Positions 26,099 to 35,049 are shown, counted from the first letter of the stretch. The stretch: 64,000 bases of DNA from Polaribacter atrinae (GCF_038023995.1 NZ_CP150660.1:2106501-2170500); one strand, 5' to 3'. Numbers and translations: made by a program. The notes: a model not told the origin generated them from the sequence alone.

Positions 26099-27514
26099 CT
26101 ACTTATCTTTCGGCTCAATTACCTCTGCAGACAACTCAGTAGGGATATCTTTACCTTTTAAATAACTTGGTAACTCCATACCAGCCATATTAAACATTTC
26201 TTGTAATGGTGGCACTGCTTTATACATACCAGAAATAAAGTTAGAAGTAGATGTTTTACCATCTTTTCCTCCACCATTTTCCCAAACAGTAACTTTATCA
26301 ATCTTAATATTTTTAATTGCTTCTGCTTGTATTTTAACCAACTCTGGTAATTTATCAGCAATTAATAATAAAGCTGCATTTTGAGAATCGTTTCCTGCCG
26401 CTTTTACTATTTGATCTAAACCTTGTGCTTGTTTTGTTAAAACCTCATACAAACCTTGTGCTTCTGCTTGTGCTTTAAATAAAATTGCATCTGCTTCTCC
26501 TTTTGCAATTCTTCTAATATTTTCTGCTCTTGCTTCTGCATCAATCTCTACTTTACGCTTATCAATTTCTGCAGGCACAATAATATCTGCTAATTGAGAA
26601 GAACGTTCTCTTTCTGCTCTGGCAACCTCTGCCTCTTGCTCTGCTGCATAAGATTCTTTTAACGCATTTGCTGTTTGTACTTTTTCTGATGCAATTGCTG
26701 TACGTTCTGCCTCTGCCTCTCTTTGTCTTCTTAAAGAGTCTGAATTTGCAACATTAATTTTTGCTGTATTTTCACCTGCTACTGCTTGTGCATTTGCTGC
26801 TGCAACTTGTGTTCTTTCATCTTGTACTGCGTTTGCTTCTCCAATAGAACCATCTCTATTTTTCTCTGCTACAGATTTTCTTGCTGCGTTAATTGCATGT
26901 GCAGCTGCTTCTTTACCTAAAGCCTCTATATAACCAGATTCATCAACAATATCTGTAATATTTACGTTGATTAATTTTAAACCTACTTTCTTTAATTCTG
27001 TTTCTACAGATTGAGAAATATTAGTTAAAAATTTATCTCTGTCATTGTTAATTTCTTCAATATCCATCGATGCAACTACTAAACGTAATTGCCCAAAAAT
27101 AATTTCTTGTGCTAAATCCTGAATGCTATCTTGGTCTAAACCTAATAACCTTTCTGCAGCATTTTGCATAATTCCTGGTTCTGTAGAAACCCCAATTGTA
27201 AATCTTGAAGGAACATTAACACGAATATTTTGTTTAGAAAGTGCATTTACCAAATTTACTTCTATAGAAATTGGTGTTAAATCTAAAAATTGATAATCTT
27301 GAATTACAGGAAAGATAAATGCGGCTCCACCATGAATACATTTAGCAGATTCTCCACCACCTACTTTTCCATAAACAACCAAAATTCTGTCTGACGGACA
27401 TCTTTTATATCGTTTTACCATTGCGATTAGCAATATAAAAACGAAGAGAATTGCAATTCCTATTCCGATTAATCCAGCAAATTGACTGGCTTGTAATACC
27501 ATAAAGTTTAACAT
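26099..27514 (-). CDS. Flotillin-family SPFH membrane scaffold protein
   Basis: A 471-residue protein: an N-terminal membrane anchor (about 12–32), the SPFH/band-7 domain (about 35–210, with VYGKVGGGESAKCIHGGAAFIFPVIQDY and IGVSTEPGIMQNAAERLLGL), then a long Ala/Glu/Arg-rich coiled coil (about 220–390). This is the flotillin/FloT (YuaG) layout. Such proteins oligomerise in membrane microdomains. The NfeD-type partner is directly upstream, nine bases away, the same pairing as YuaF–YuaG in Bacillus. Confidence 0.93.
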   Translation of the reverse strand: MLNFMVLQASQFAGLIGIGIAILFVFILLIAMVKRYKRCPSDRILVVYGKVGGGESAKCIHGGAAFIFPVIQDYQFLDLTPISIEVNLVNALSKQNIRVNVPSRFTIGVSTEPGIMQNAAERLLGLDQDSIQDLAQEIIFGQLRLVVASMDIEEINNDRDKFLTNISQSVETELKKVGLKLINVNITDIVDESGYIEALGKEAAAHAINAARKSVAEKNRDGSIGEANAVQDERTQVAAANAQAVAGENTAKINVANSDSLRRQREAEAERTAIASEKVQTANALKESYAAEQEAEVARAERERSSQLADIIVPAEIDKRKVEIDAEARAENIRRIAKGEADAILFKAQAEAQGLYEVLTKQAQGLDQIVKAAGNDSQNAALLLIADKLPELVKIQAEAIKNIKIDKVTVWENGGGKDGKTSTSNFISGMYKAVPPLQEMFNMAGMELPSYLKGKDIPTELSAEVIEPKDK

Positions 27515-27523
27515 AGCTTTTTT

Positions 27524-28096
27524 TTAATTTTGAGGTTCTATTATTAATATTCCGTTATTTGTTACTTCTATTACTTTAATTATCTTTCCTTGTTTTAAAT
27601 CTTCATTATAATCTGTTAACGCTTCTAATTCTCTTAAAGCTCCTTGAATTTTAATCTGAATTTTACCTGTTTTAGATCTATTTGCACCAACCGTTAAATA
27701 CACTTCACCTATAGAATTTAAAGCATTTTTCATTTTTAAAGTTCCACTAGAGGACAATTTACTGATGTAATAAAACAATGCTGCCATTACAAACATCATC
27801 AACAAACCAGAAAATATAGAAATAATAATGGTAGTTCCTGTTGCGTTTCCTGCATCCATACTTGCAATTCCACTCCATCCAAAAATGGTAAAAAAAGCAA
27901 CTAAGTTTTTTAAGGTAAAAAACTGAAATCCTGCTCCAGTATCTGCATCTATTTCGGCATCTACATCACCAATATCATCTGTTTCTGCACCAATTATTGT
28001 GGTTATTAAAACCAACAAAAACATAAATGTAGAAATTCCGGTAATTACCCAATAGGTCTTTTCGAAAGTAGTTAATTCTTGAAACCATTCCATCAT
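27524..28096 (-). CDS. NfeD-like membrane protein (YuaF type)
   Basis: A 190-residue protein with a first helix at about 14–36, an acidic linker (ETDDIGDVDAEIDADTG), two further helices (about 58–105) and a C-terminal beta domain (GEVYLTVGANRSKTGKIQIKIQGALRELEAL) typical of the NfeD OB fold. NfeD proteins accompany flotillins and act in membrane microdomain function. The first two codons are both ATG, so the start may be three bases later. Only the pairing and fold support the call. Confidence 0.82.
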   Translation of the reverse strand: MMEWFQELTTFEKTYWVITGISTFMFLLVLITTIIGAETDDIGDVDAEIDADTGAGFQFFTLKNLVAFFTIFGWSGIASMDAGNATGTTIIISIFSGLLMMFVMAALFYYISKLSSSGTLKMKNALNSIGEVYLTVGANRSKTGKIQIKIQGALRELEALTDYNEDLKQGKIIKVIEVTNNGILIIEPQN

Positions 28097-28433
28097 AGCA
28101 GCTTGTTTTAAAAGAGATTAAAGATAAATATTTTTTGACCGTATAAAGCGATTTATTCCATCAATATAAAGCGTAAAACAATTTTATGAACATCAACTTT
28201 TAAGAACACTCTTTAGAGTTGACTTTTAAACTTTAATTGTTAAAAAAGATAAAGCAATAAAAGAGATTAATAGTCTTTAGCTTTTACTATTAGTAGCCTA
28301 AGAGCTTGTTTTGTTACAAACTTTTAAAAATTTAAATTACAGAAGTACTAAAACGGCTGTTTGAGACATCAAAAAAATACAAAAAGAAGAAAACGACACA
28401 CAATTCGTTATCATATTAATGAGACCTAAAGTA

Positions 28434-28466
28434 TATTGATTTTCATAAAACTTAAGAAAATCAATA
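28434..28466. other. Orphan 11-bp hairpin
   Basis: TATTGATTTTC and GAAAATCAATA form a perfect 11-bp stem across an 11-base loop. It lies just beyond the terminator of the TonB receptor gene and is not itself followed by a T-run. The rest of the 28097–28526 spacer has no recognisable gene. Confidence 0.4.
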
Positions 28467-28470
28467 GTAA

Positions 28471-28506
28471 AAAAAAGCCTTGATAAAATATATCAAGGCT
28501 TTTTTA
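28471..28506 (-). terminator. Terminator of the TonB receptor gene
   Basis: Stem AAAAGCCTTGATA/TATCAAGGCTTTT with a five-base loop and T-run on the minus strand. Confidence 0.85.
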
Positions 28507-28526
28507 AAAATATGGAATTTTATTAT

Positions 28527-30350
28527 TTAGAAACCATAACGCAATCCGAATAAAACATTACTACCAGGCATTGGCACAAAACCAGATTCTATATAATCTG
28601 TATCAAAAATATTATTTGCAGTAACTGTAAAACTAATTTTATTAAGATCTATAATTACAGAAGCATCCCAAACATTATAACTTGTACCAACAGTACGTTC
28701 TGCATGTTTGTAAATAATATTCTGACTTACATTTTTAAATAATTTTGATGAAAATCGGGTTGTAAAATGGTGTTTTAAAGTATTTAAAGAATAACGAGAC
28801 AAATCTTTATTCTGATCTAAAATATCATCCTCTAAAAAAGTATAACCAACAGAAAGGGTTTGTTTGTACTCTTTTATATTAAAACGATAATCAGCATTTA
28901 CCTCAAAACCTTGCGTATTTACTTCTGCTATATTAGTTGCTGTAAAAATAGACGTTGCAGTATCCGGACGAATAAAATCAATTAAATCAGTTGCATCTCT
29001 ATTAAAAACAGCAACAGAAGCGCTAAATTTTTCAGCATCATATTTTAAACCAATTTCTTGTGCAAACGCTTCTTCTGGCTCCAAATCTGAATTTCCGTTA
29101 GTACTTGGTGAGTTGTAAAATAAATCTGTATAAGTAGGTATTCTATATGTATAGCCAACATTTCCGTAAGCCTTTACATTGTCTGCCAATCTATAACCAA
29201 CATCCAAACCTGGAAAAGCATGGAATTTAAAATCAGAAAAATAAGTAACTGCAACTCCCGGAGTAATATCTAACTTGTTATCTAACAATTTAAAACGATG
29301 CTCTAAAAACAAATTCGCCATCGTTCTATCTCTATCCCCTAAATTATTACTACTGATAGAAACCTTAGAAACATCTACACCAAAACCCGTAACACCTATA
29401 TTAGAGGTGTAAGAAGCATTTGCTTCTACTCCAAATTTATGAGTTGTGTGTAGATTTCTAAAAAAACTAGGATCGTATCTTTTTAACAAAAATATATCTT
29501 GCCCTCTTTTCCAATAAACCCTTGGTGTAATTTTAAAATTTTCTGTCTTAAAGGTCGTAGAAGCACTTATTAAACTACTCTGCGTTTCTTCATACTCATT
29601 CCAATCAGGATTTGTAGTATAAAAATTTTCTGCTCCGAATTTCTTATCGAAAAAAGTAGCTAAAACCTCTATCGGTTGCTTCTTTTTATTAAAAACACCT
29701 TTTAAGAAATAATTGTAATTATTATAATCTGTATTATTTCTATATCCGTCTGATGTTAATGCACCAACATGTGCAATTATAGATGAATTTTCAAACTCTT
29801 TACCAACCGTTACAGAACCATTTAATTGACCATATGAACCAGCCTCTACATTTATAGAAGCCGTATTTTCTAATTTCTTTTTAGTCACAATATTTATGGC
29901 ACCCGTAAATGCATTCTGACCAAAAACTCTTGCTGCAGGACCTTTAATAATTTCTATTCTCTCGATAACCTCAACCGGTAGCGCAGCGTTTAATGTATGA
30001 TGTCCTGTTTGAGAATCATCCATTTTAATACCATCCACCAATAATAAAGTCTGATCGAAACCTCCTCCTCTAATATATAAATCTGCTTGACTACCTCCAG
30101 TTCCTCTTTTTCGAATATCTACACCGGCAACTTGTTGTAATAAATCGGCAACATTTGTAGCAGCACTATTTTTTATTACTTCGGATGAAATAACATTTAT
30201 AGTTCTAGAATTTTCTTTAAAAGGCAAATCTATTCTTGTAGAAGTAATAACAACTTCTTGTAACGTATCTCTTTTTATAAGATCTGATTGCGCTTGCGCC
30301 TGAAAAGCAGCAAATAACAAAGTAATGATTCCTGTAATTTTAATTTTCAT
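28527..30350 (-). CDS. TonB-dependent outer-membrane receptor (BtuB-like size)
   Basis: A 607-residue receptor. A signal peptide ends near AQAQ (residue 21); a TonB box-like DTLQEVVITSTR is followed by the plug domain (about 45–155, with LYIRGGGFDQTLLLVDGIKM and GPAARVFGQNAFTGAINIVTKK). A 22-strand barrel ends with an aromatic residue (LRYGF). Its size resembles BtuB, but there is no room for a cobalamin riboswitch: only 67 bases separate it from the divergent MocR-type regulator. The regulator is the best clue to substrate, which remains unknown. Confidence 0.9.
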   Translation of the reverse strand: MKIKITGIITLLFAAFQAQAQSDLIKRDTLQEVVITSTRIDLPFKENSRTINVISSEVIKNSAATNVADLLQQVAGVDIRKRGTGGSQADLYIRGGGFDQTLLLVDGIKMDDSQTGHHTLNAALPVEVIERIEIIKGPAARVFGQNAFTGAINIVTKKKLENTASINVEAGSYGQLNGSVTVGKEFENSSIIAHVGALTSDGYRNNTDYNNYNYFLKGVFNKKKQPIEVLATFFDKKFGAENFYTTNPDWNEYEETQSSLISASTTFKTENFKITPRVYWKRGQDIFLLKRYDPSFFRNLHTTHKFGVEANASYTSNIGVTGFGVDVSKVSISSNNLGDRDRTMANLFLEHRFKLLDNKLDITPGVAVTYFSDFKFHAFPGLDVGYRLADNVKAYGNVGYTYRIPTYTDLFYNSPSTNGNSDLEPEEAFAQEIGLKYDAEKFSASVAVFNRDATDLIDFIRPDTATSIFTATNIAEVNTQGFEVNADYRFNIKEYKQTLSVGYTFLEDDILDQNKDLSRYSLNTLKHHFTTRFSSKLFKNVSQNIIYKHAERTVGTSYNVWDASVIIDLNKISFTVTANNIFDTDYIESGFVPMPGSNVLFGLRYGF

Positions 30351-30388
30351 AATTAGTTATTTTAATATGATGCAAAACTCGTAACTTT

Positions 30389-30433
30389 CCGGACGATTAA
30401 AATAGTCCAGTATTAAAATGACAGATAGTCCGG
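30389..30433. promoter_or_regulatory. Candidate operator of the MocR-type regulator
   Basis: CCGGAC (30389–30394) is inverted with GTCCGG (30428–30433). ATAGTCC occurs as a direct repeat at 30402–30408 and 30425–30431, start to start 23 bases, about two helical turns. MocR-type factors such as GabR bind spaced repeats of this kind at divergent promoters. The last box lies inside codons 3–6 of the regulator gene. Confidence 0.55.
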
Positions 30434-31917
30434 TTAACATATTATTTAAGCAATTAATCAATTTTGATAAATCCATACCTCAACCTGTCTACATACAAGT
30501 TGCTCAACAAATAATAAATGCCATACAACGTGGTTATTTATCTAAAGGCACCATTTTACCCGGAACACGTGTTTTAAGTCAACTTTTAAAAATACACAGA
30601 AACACGGCAGTTGCAATTTACGAAGAATTAGCATCACAAGACTGGGTAGAAATCATCCCTAATAAAGGTACATTTGTTTTAGAACCTGCATTAAAAACAG
30701 CTAAAATAAAAGCTACTTCACAAAAAATAAATCAAGCTTATAATGCTGCAAAAATCACTGGGTTTCCATTTCAGAAATCATTTCATTTAGCTTCTACAAT
30801 TCAGTTAACAAGAGCCCAATACACTATTAACGACGGAAAACCAGATTTACGTTTGCATCCTGTACATGAATTTTCTAGATGGTATAGCGCTGCAATGAAA
30901 CGTAAAACATTAATCAAAAAATGGAATAGGTCTAATGAGTCTCTCTATTCTTTATTCGAAACCCAACTTTGTAACCACTTAAACGCTACTAGAGGTTTTC
31001 ACATAACCCCTAATAACTTAATAAGTACACGTAGTACAGAAATGAGTTTATACATTGTTTCTCAACTATTAATCAAACAAAACGACATTGTTTTAGTTGG
31101 CAACTTAAGTAATTATGCTGCAAATATGATTTTTCAGCAAGTTGGCGCAAGTATTAAAACAATTCCGGTAGATAAAAATGGATTAGATGTAGACTACATC
31201 AGAAAACATTTTATAAAAAACAGTATTCGATGTATATATATTTGTGCACATAGAGATTATCCTACAACCGTAAAATTAAGTGCAGAACGTCGTTTAGCAT
31301 TATTACAATTAGCCAAAGAATACGGTTTTGCTATTATAGAAGATGATTACGATTACGATTTTCAGTTCGAAGGTTCTGCCATGTTACCAATGGCAAGTTC
31401 AGATGCCAACGGAATGGTGATTTATTTAGGTAAATTAGGTCAATCTTTATTCCCTAGTTTTCAAACAGGATTTGTAATTGCACCAGAAAATTTAATTTCT
31501 GAAGCAAAAAATTATCTCCAGTTATTAGATGAACAAGGCGATTTAATTCAGCAACAAATGTTATCCGAATTAATTAATGAGGGTGAAATTTATCGCTTAA
31601 TTAAAAAAAACATTGTTATCTACAAACAAAGACGCGATTGTTTGTGCGCACTCTTAACTCAGTATTTTTCTGAAATTGCAAAATGGGAAATCCCTTCTGG
31701 CGGTTTGGCAATTTGGTTAGAGTTTCAACATCAAATATCATTGGTAAAACTAGCAGAAGAAGCAGAAAAACAAGATTTATTTATACCAAAAACCATTCTG
31801 TATCAAGATAAAAATACGTGTGCCATTCGTTTTGGTTTTGGTCATCTAGAAAAAGAAGAAATGGAAACCATTATTATTAAGTTAAAAGATGCTTTTAACA
31901 AATTGCCTTTAAGTTAA
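30418..31917 (+). CDS. MocR-type (GntR–aminotransferase) regulator with altered PLP site
   Basis: A 499-residue protein with a winged-helix GntR domain (about 20–90, YIQVAQQIINAIQRGYLSKGTILPGTRVLSQLLKIHRNTAV) joined to a fold-type I aminotransferase domain (about 120–490). The EDDYD pyridine-contact motif is kept. At the Schiff-base segment, where relatives have a form like FSKTLFPALRLGY, this protein has LGQSLFPSFQTGF. The lysine position is Gln342 and the phosphate-contact arginine is Gln349. It may therefore not bind PLP covalently. Divergent to a TonB receptor, with shared operator-like repeats. Family call is secure; ligand is unknown. Confidence 0.9.
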   Translation: MTDSPVNILFKQLINFDKSIPQPVYIQVAQQIINAIQRGYLSKGTILPGTRVLSQLLKIHRNTAVAIYEELASQDWVEIIPNKGTFVLEPALKTAKIKATSQKINQAYNAAKITGFPFQKSFHLASTIQLTRAQYTINDGKPDLRLHPVHEFSRWYSAAMKRKTLIKKWNRSNESLYSLFETQLCNHLNATRGFHITPNNLISTRSTEMSLYIVSQLLIKQNDIVLVGNLSNYAANMIFQQVGASIKTIPVDKNGLDVDYIRKHFIKNSIRCIYICAHRDYPTTVKLSAERRLALLQLAKEYGFAIIEDDYDYDFQFEGSAMLPMASSDANGMVIYLGKLGQSLFPSFQTGFVIAPENLISEAKNYLQLLDEQGDLIQQQMLSELINEGEIYRLIKKNIVIYKQRRDCLCALLTQYFSEIAKWEIPSGGLAIWLEFQHQISLVKLAEEAEKQDLFIPKTILYQDKNTCAIRFGFGHLEKEEMETIIIKLKDAFNKLPLS

Positions 31918-31996
31918 ATTAATTCTTTCTTATTTTTTATAAAACAAAGATATTAACAACGCTATTTTGCCTGCTATTTTTTGATACTTTTATAGC

Positions 31997-33262
31997 ATGT
32001 TTGCACTCGTAGATTGTAATAATTTTTATGCTTCTTGTGAGCGGGTTTTTAACCCCAACTTACAAGGAAAACCCGTTGCTATTTTAAGCAATAATGATGG
32101 TTGTGTTATTTCTATGAGCGATGAAGCGAAGAAGTTACAACTGCCTTTTGGTGCGCCTATTTTTAAATGGGATGCATTTTGTAAAGCAAATAATATTACT
32201 GTTTTATCATCTAACTACCCGTTATACGGAGACATGAGTGCGAGAGTGATGAATATTTTGGCAGGTTTCTCTCCAGATGTAGAAATCTATTCTATTGATG
32301 AATCTTTTTTAGAACTAAAAGGTTTTGAAAATTATGATCTATCTGAATATGCTACAAAAATGAGAAGTCGTATTTTAAAATGGACAGGTATACCAACTTG
32401 CGTTGGAATTGCGCCAACCAAAGCATTGACTAAAGTTGCCAATAAAATTGCGCGTTCTAACATCAAACAATCGAAAGGAATTTGTATTATAGATTCTGAA
32501 GAAAAAAGAATCAAAGCCTTAAAATGGACAAAAATTGGCAACGTTTGGGGAATCGGAAGTCGTTTAAAAAAACGCTTGCAAGATAAAGGTTGTATTACTG
32601 CGTATGATTTTACACAACTATCTAGTGATTGGGTTTTAAAAGAATTTTCTATTGTAGAATGGCGTTTGCAGAAAGATTTACAAGGCATTTCTAAAATTCC
32701 TTTAGAAGACGCTGTTTCTTCTAAAAAGATGATTGCAACTACTAGAAGTTTCGAATACACCTATTCGGATATTGATAATATTAAAGAGCGTATTTCTACC
32801 TTTGCAGCAAGTTGTGCCGAGAAATTAAGGAATCAGAAATCTAGTTGCCACATGCTAATTGTACAACTTTCTAGTGATCGGCATAAAAAAGAAATGCAGC
32901 AACATAGAGAAAACATTACGGTTGTTTTTTCTTCGCCAACAGATTCTACGTTAACCATTGCAAACGCAGCAGTAGAAGCTGTAAAAACTATTTTTAAAAC
33001 TGGTGTTAAATATAAAAGAGCAGGTGTTATTGTTACGGGGTTAGTACCCAATGATAATTTTCAATTAGATTTATTTTCTAGTGAAAACCCTAAACACAAA
33101 CCTTTAATGTCTGCTATTGATAAATTAAATCGTAAATTTAAAGCAGACAAAATTAAATTAGGAAATCAAGATTTACAACGCACCTGGAAAATGCGTCAAG
33201 AAAGATTATCGCCTAGATTTACCACAAATATTAATGATATTATAATTGTAAAAACCACCTAA
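31997..33262 (+). CDS. umuC: Y-family DNA polymerase, UmuC
   Basis: A 421-residue translesion polymerase, the catalytic subunit of Pol V. The active-site acids are Asp6 (FALVDCNNFY) and Asp101–Glu102 (SIDESFLEL). A clamp-binding motif QLDLF starts at about residue 356. UmuC acts with cleaved UmuD to copy past damage. Here umuD lies 565 bases downstream with another gene in between, instead of the usual umuD–umuC overlap. No LexA box was recognised. Confidence 0.94.
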   Translation: MFALVDCNNFYASCERVFNPNLQGKPVAILSNNDGCVISMSDEAKKLQLPFGAPIFKWDAFCKANNITVLSSNYPLYGDMSARVMNILAGFSPDVEIYSIDESFLELKGFENYDLSEYATKMRSRILKWTGIPTCVGIAPTKALTKVANKIARSNIKQSKGICIIDSEEKRIKALKWTKIGNVWGIGSRLKKRLQDKGCITAYDFTQLSSDWVLKEFSIVEWRLQKDLQGISKIPLEDAVSSKKMIATTRSFEYTYSDIDNIKERISTFAASCAEKLRNQKSSCHMLIVQLSSDRHKKEMQQHRENITVVFSSPTDSTLTIANAAVEAVKTIFKTGVKYKRAGVIVTGLVPNDNFQLDLFSSENPKHKPLMSAIDKLNRKFKADKIKLGNQDLQRTWKMRQERLSPRFTTNINDIIIVKTT

Positions 33263-33312
33263 AATACTAATTATCAACTTAATAAGCCCTAAAAAACTAT
33301 TTTTTAAATCAG

Positions 33313-33348
33313 CTTGTCATTCGTAACTTACGCTTTCGAAATGACAAG
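33313..33348. repeat. Dispersed intergenic repeat, copy 2
   Basis: CTTGTCATT and AATGACAAG are a perfect 9-bp inverted repeat around an 18-base centre containing TTACG and TTTCG. It is related to copies 1 and 3 (TGTCAnTnCGA). It lies between umuC and the DUF2007 gene. Confidence 0.5.
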
Positions 33349-33396
33349 AAACTATAATGAAATTGCAGGTTTTTAACCTTTTAAAATGATAATTTT

Positions 33397-33774
33397 ATGA
33401 ACGATAACTATACTGTTTTAGCTGTTTTCGAATATTCAACCGAGGCTCATGTTACAAAATCGAAGCTAGATTCTGAAGGTTTTGACACAATGCTCATGGA
33501 TGAAAAAACTATCGATTCAGATCCTTTAATGAGCAATGCTATTGGTGGTGTAAAATTGTTGGTTCATAAAGATGATTTTGAAAAAGCGGTAACTATTTAC
33601 AATGAGATTAGAATTTATCAAAAAGATAAAAACGGAAATGCTATTTTTTGTCCGAATTGTAATACTACTCAAATATTAATTGCCCCTCTTACAAGGAAAA
33701 ATATATTCTACATGTTATTTCCTTTTTTCGAAAAAACAAGACACATTTGCAACAATTGTAAGACCGTATTTTAA
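33397..33774 (+). CDS. DUF2007-domain protein with C-terminal zinc ribbon
   Basis: A 125-residue soluble protein. The N-terminal 70 residues (VLAVFEYSTEAHVTKSKLDSEGFDTMLMDE… VKLLVHKDDFEKAVTIYNEI) match the DUF2007 'putative signal transducing' fold, a small alpha-beta domain. The C-terminal part has FCPNCNTTQ and ICNNCKTVF, two CxxC knuckles forming a zinc ribbon with a hydrophobic segment between them. It separates umuC from umuD and may be cotranscribed with them. Its role is unknown. Confidence 0.8.
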   Translation: MNDNYTVLAVFEYSTEAHVTKSKLDSEGFDTMLMDEKTIDSDPLMSNAIGGVKLLVHKDDFEKAVTIYNEIRIYQKDKNGNAIFCPNCNTTQILIAPLTRKNIFYMLFPFFEKTRHICNNCKTVF

Positions 33775-33826
33775 TTGTAAAATAATACCTCTAACATTTA
33801 AAGAAAAGTTATAATTTGCAAACATT

Positions 33827-34261
33827 ATGAACGGAACTAAAAACCTTACTTTTTTTACACCTAAAGCTTCTTCTGGTAATGGAGCTGTTTTGGTAGATGT
33901 TGGTATTTCTGCTGGTTTTCCTTCTCCTGCAGATGATTTTAGAGAAACTAGAATTTCTTTAGATGATGAATTAATCCACAACAAAGACGCTACTTTTTTT
34001 GCAAAAGTAAAAGGGCAATCTATGATTGATGCTGGTTTAGACGACAACGATTTATTGGTTATTGACAGAAGTTTGGAGCCTGCCAACAACAAAATTGCGG
34101 TTTGTTTTTTAGATGGCGATTTTACTGTAAAGCGTTTACGTGTAGAAAAAAACGAAGTTTGGTTACAACCAGAAAACCCTAATTACCCTATTATAAAAAT
34201 CACAGAAGAGAATGATTTTATGATTTGGGGAATTGTAACAAGTGTGATCAAAAAAGTATAA
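33827..34261 (+). CDS. umuD: UmuD, S24-family autocleaving subunit of Pol V
   Basis: A 144-residue LexA-type serine protease fold without a DNA-binding domain. The cleavage site is Ala29–Gly30 (ISAGFPSPA). The catalytic Ser65 lies in KGQSMIDAG and Lys102 in DFTVKRL, the expected dyad. RecA-stimulated cleavage would give UmuD' to activate UmuC. It starts 52 bases after the DUF2007 gene. A near-consensus TATAATTTG lies just upstream, so a separate promoter is possible. Confidence 0.93.
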   Translation: MNGTKNLTFFTPKASSGNGAVLVDVGISAGFPSPADDFRETRISLDDELIHNKDATFFAKVKGQSMIDAGLDDNDLLVIDRSLEPANNKIAVCFLDGDFTVKRLRVEKNEVWLQPENPNYPIIKITEENDFMIWGIVTSVIKKV

Positions 34262-34287
34262 AATTACCTTTTTTTAATATTTTATTA

Positions 34288-34329
34288 TTGTTTTTCGATA
34301 ATTTTTATATATTTGCATATGTCAAATAT
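34288..34329 (+). promoter_or_regulatory. Promoter and palindromic operator of the DUF2975–XRE pair
   Basis: TTG (34288–34290), 17 bases, TATATTTG (34308–34315) fits the Bacteroidetes promoter. A perfect 7-7-7 inverted repeat ATATTTG…CAAATAT (34309–34329) covers the -7 element and the expected transcription start. It is a likely autoregulatory site for the XRE protein two genes on. Confidence 0.65.
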
Positions 34330-34337
34330 TTAAAGTC

Positions 34338-34841
34338 ATGAGAAAAATTAATATTTTAAAAGCAATTGTAGATTTACTTTGGATATTATCCATGCCAATA
34401 GTTTTGGTAATTATCGGATTTTCTATTGCTGTTTTCTTTGTAGACCTAGGTGATTTAAACATAAAAATAAACTCAATAGGTCTTAATACCGATACACTAT
34501 TCTCAAAAACACTTCTTGTTGTTTCTGCACTAAATTATTTATTAATTGTTGCTGCTTTATATTTTTTTAAAAAAATATTAAACTACTTTATTAGAGTAAA
34601 AATATTTGAAGAAAAAGTTATTTCATCCTTTAAGAAAATGGGAAACCTATTATTTATTTCAGGAATTATTTCTCTTACGATTTCTATGATTAGTAGATTT
34701 TATTTTCTTCAGAAAGTAACTTTAGAATTCGGTTTGAATCAGCATTTAGTAATTATCTGTTTAGGCTTGTTCTTTTTAGTTTTAAGTGAAATTTTTAAAG
34801 TTGCAAAGAATCAAAAACAAGAAAACGATTTAACAATATAA
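34338..34841 (+). CDS. DUF2975 membrane protein
   Basis: A 167-residue protein with four hydrophobic segments (about 10–33, 55–78, 100–123, 132–152), the DUF2975 layout. Members are regularly encoded just before a small YozG-type HTH regulator, as here, where one base separates the two genes. The pair is thought to act as a membrane-linked regulatory module, but no mechanism is established. Confidence 0.85.
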   Translation: MRKINILKAIVDLLWILSMPIVLVIIGFSIAVFFVDLGDLNIKINSIGLNTDTLFSKTLLVVSALNYLLIVAALYFFKKILNYFIRVKIFEEKVISSFKKMGNLLFISGIISLTISMISRFYFLQKVTLEFGLNQHLVIICLGLFFLVLSEIFKVAKNQKQENDLTI

Positions 34842-34842
34842 T

Positions 34843-35049
34843 ATGGCAATCATTGTAAATTTAGACGTAATACTAGCCAAACGTAAAATGCGAAGCAAAG
34901 AATTAGCGGAAACTATTGGTATTACAACAGCCAATTTATCTGTTTTAAAATCAGGAAAAGCAAAAGCAATTCGTTTTTCTACTTTAGAAGCAATTTGTAA
35001 AGCATTAGATTGCCAACCTGCAGATATTTTAGAGTATCAAAAAGATTAA
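34843..35049 (+). CDS. YozG-like XRE/Cro-type HTH regulator
   Basis: A 68-residue DNA-binding protein: a single HTH_XRE domain (RKMRSKELAETIGITTANLSVLKSGKAKAIRFSTLEAICKALDCQPADILEY). It follows the DUF2975 gene directly. The palindrome over the promoter of the pair (34309–34329) is the obvious candidate target. The gene is followed by the regulator of the polysaccharide locus after 53 bases, with no terminator seen. Confidence 0.9.
   Translation: MAIIVNLDVILAKRKMRSKELAETIGITTANLSVLKSGKAKAIRFSTLEAICKALDCQPADILEYQKD

Noticed and set aside
30351-30417. Cobalamin riboswitch before the BtuB-sized receptor
   Set aside because: The spacer is far too short and has none of the conserved B12-box sequence.
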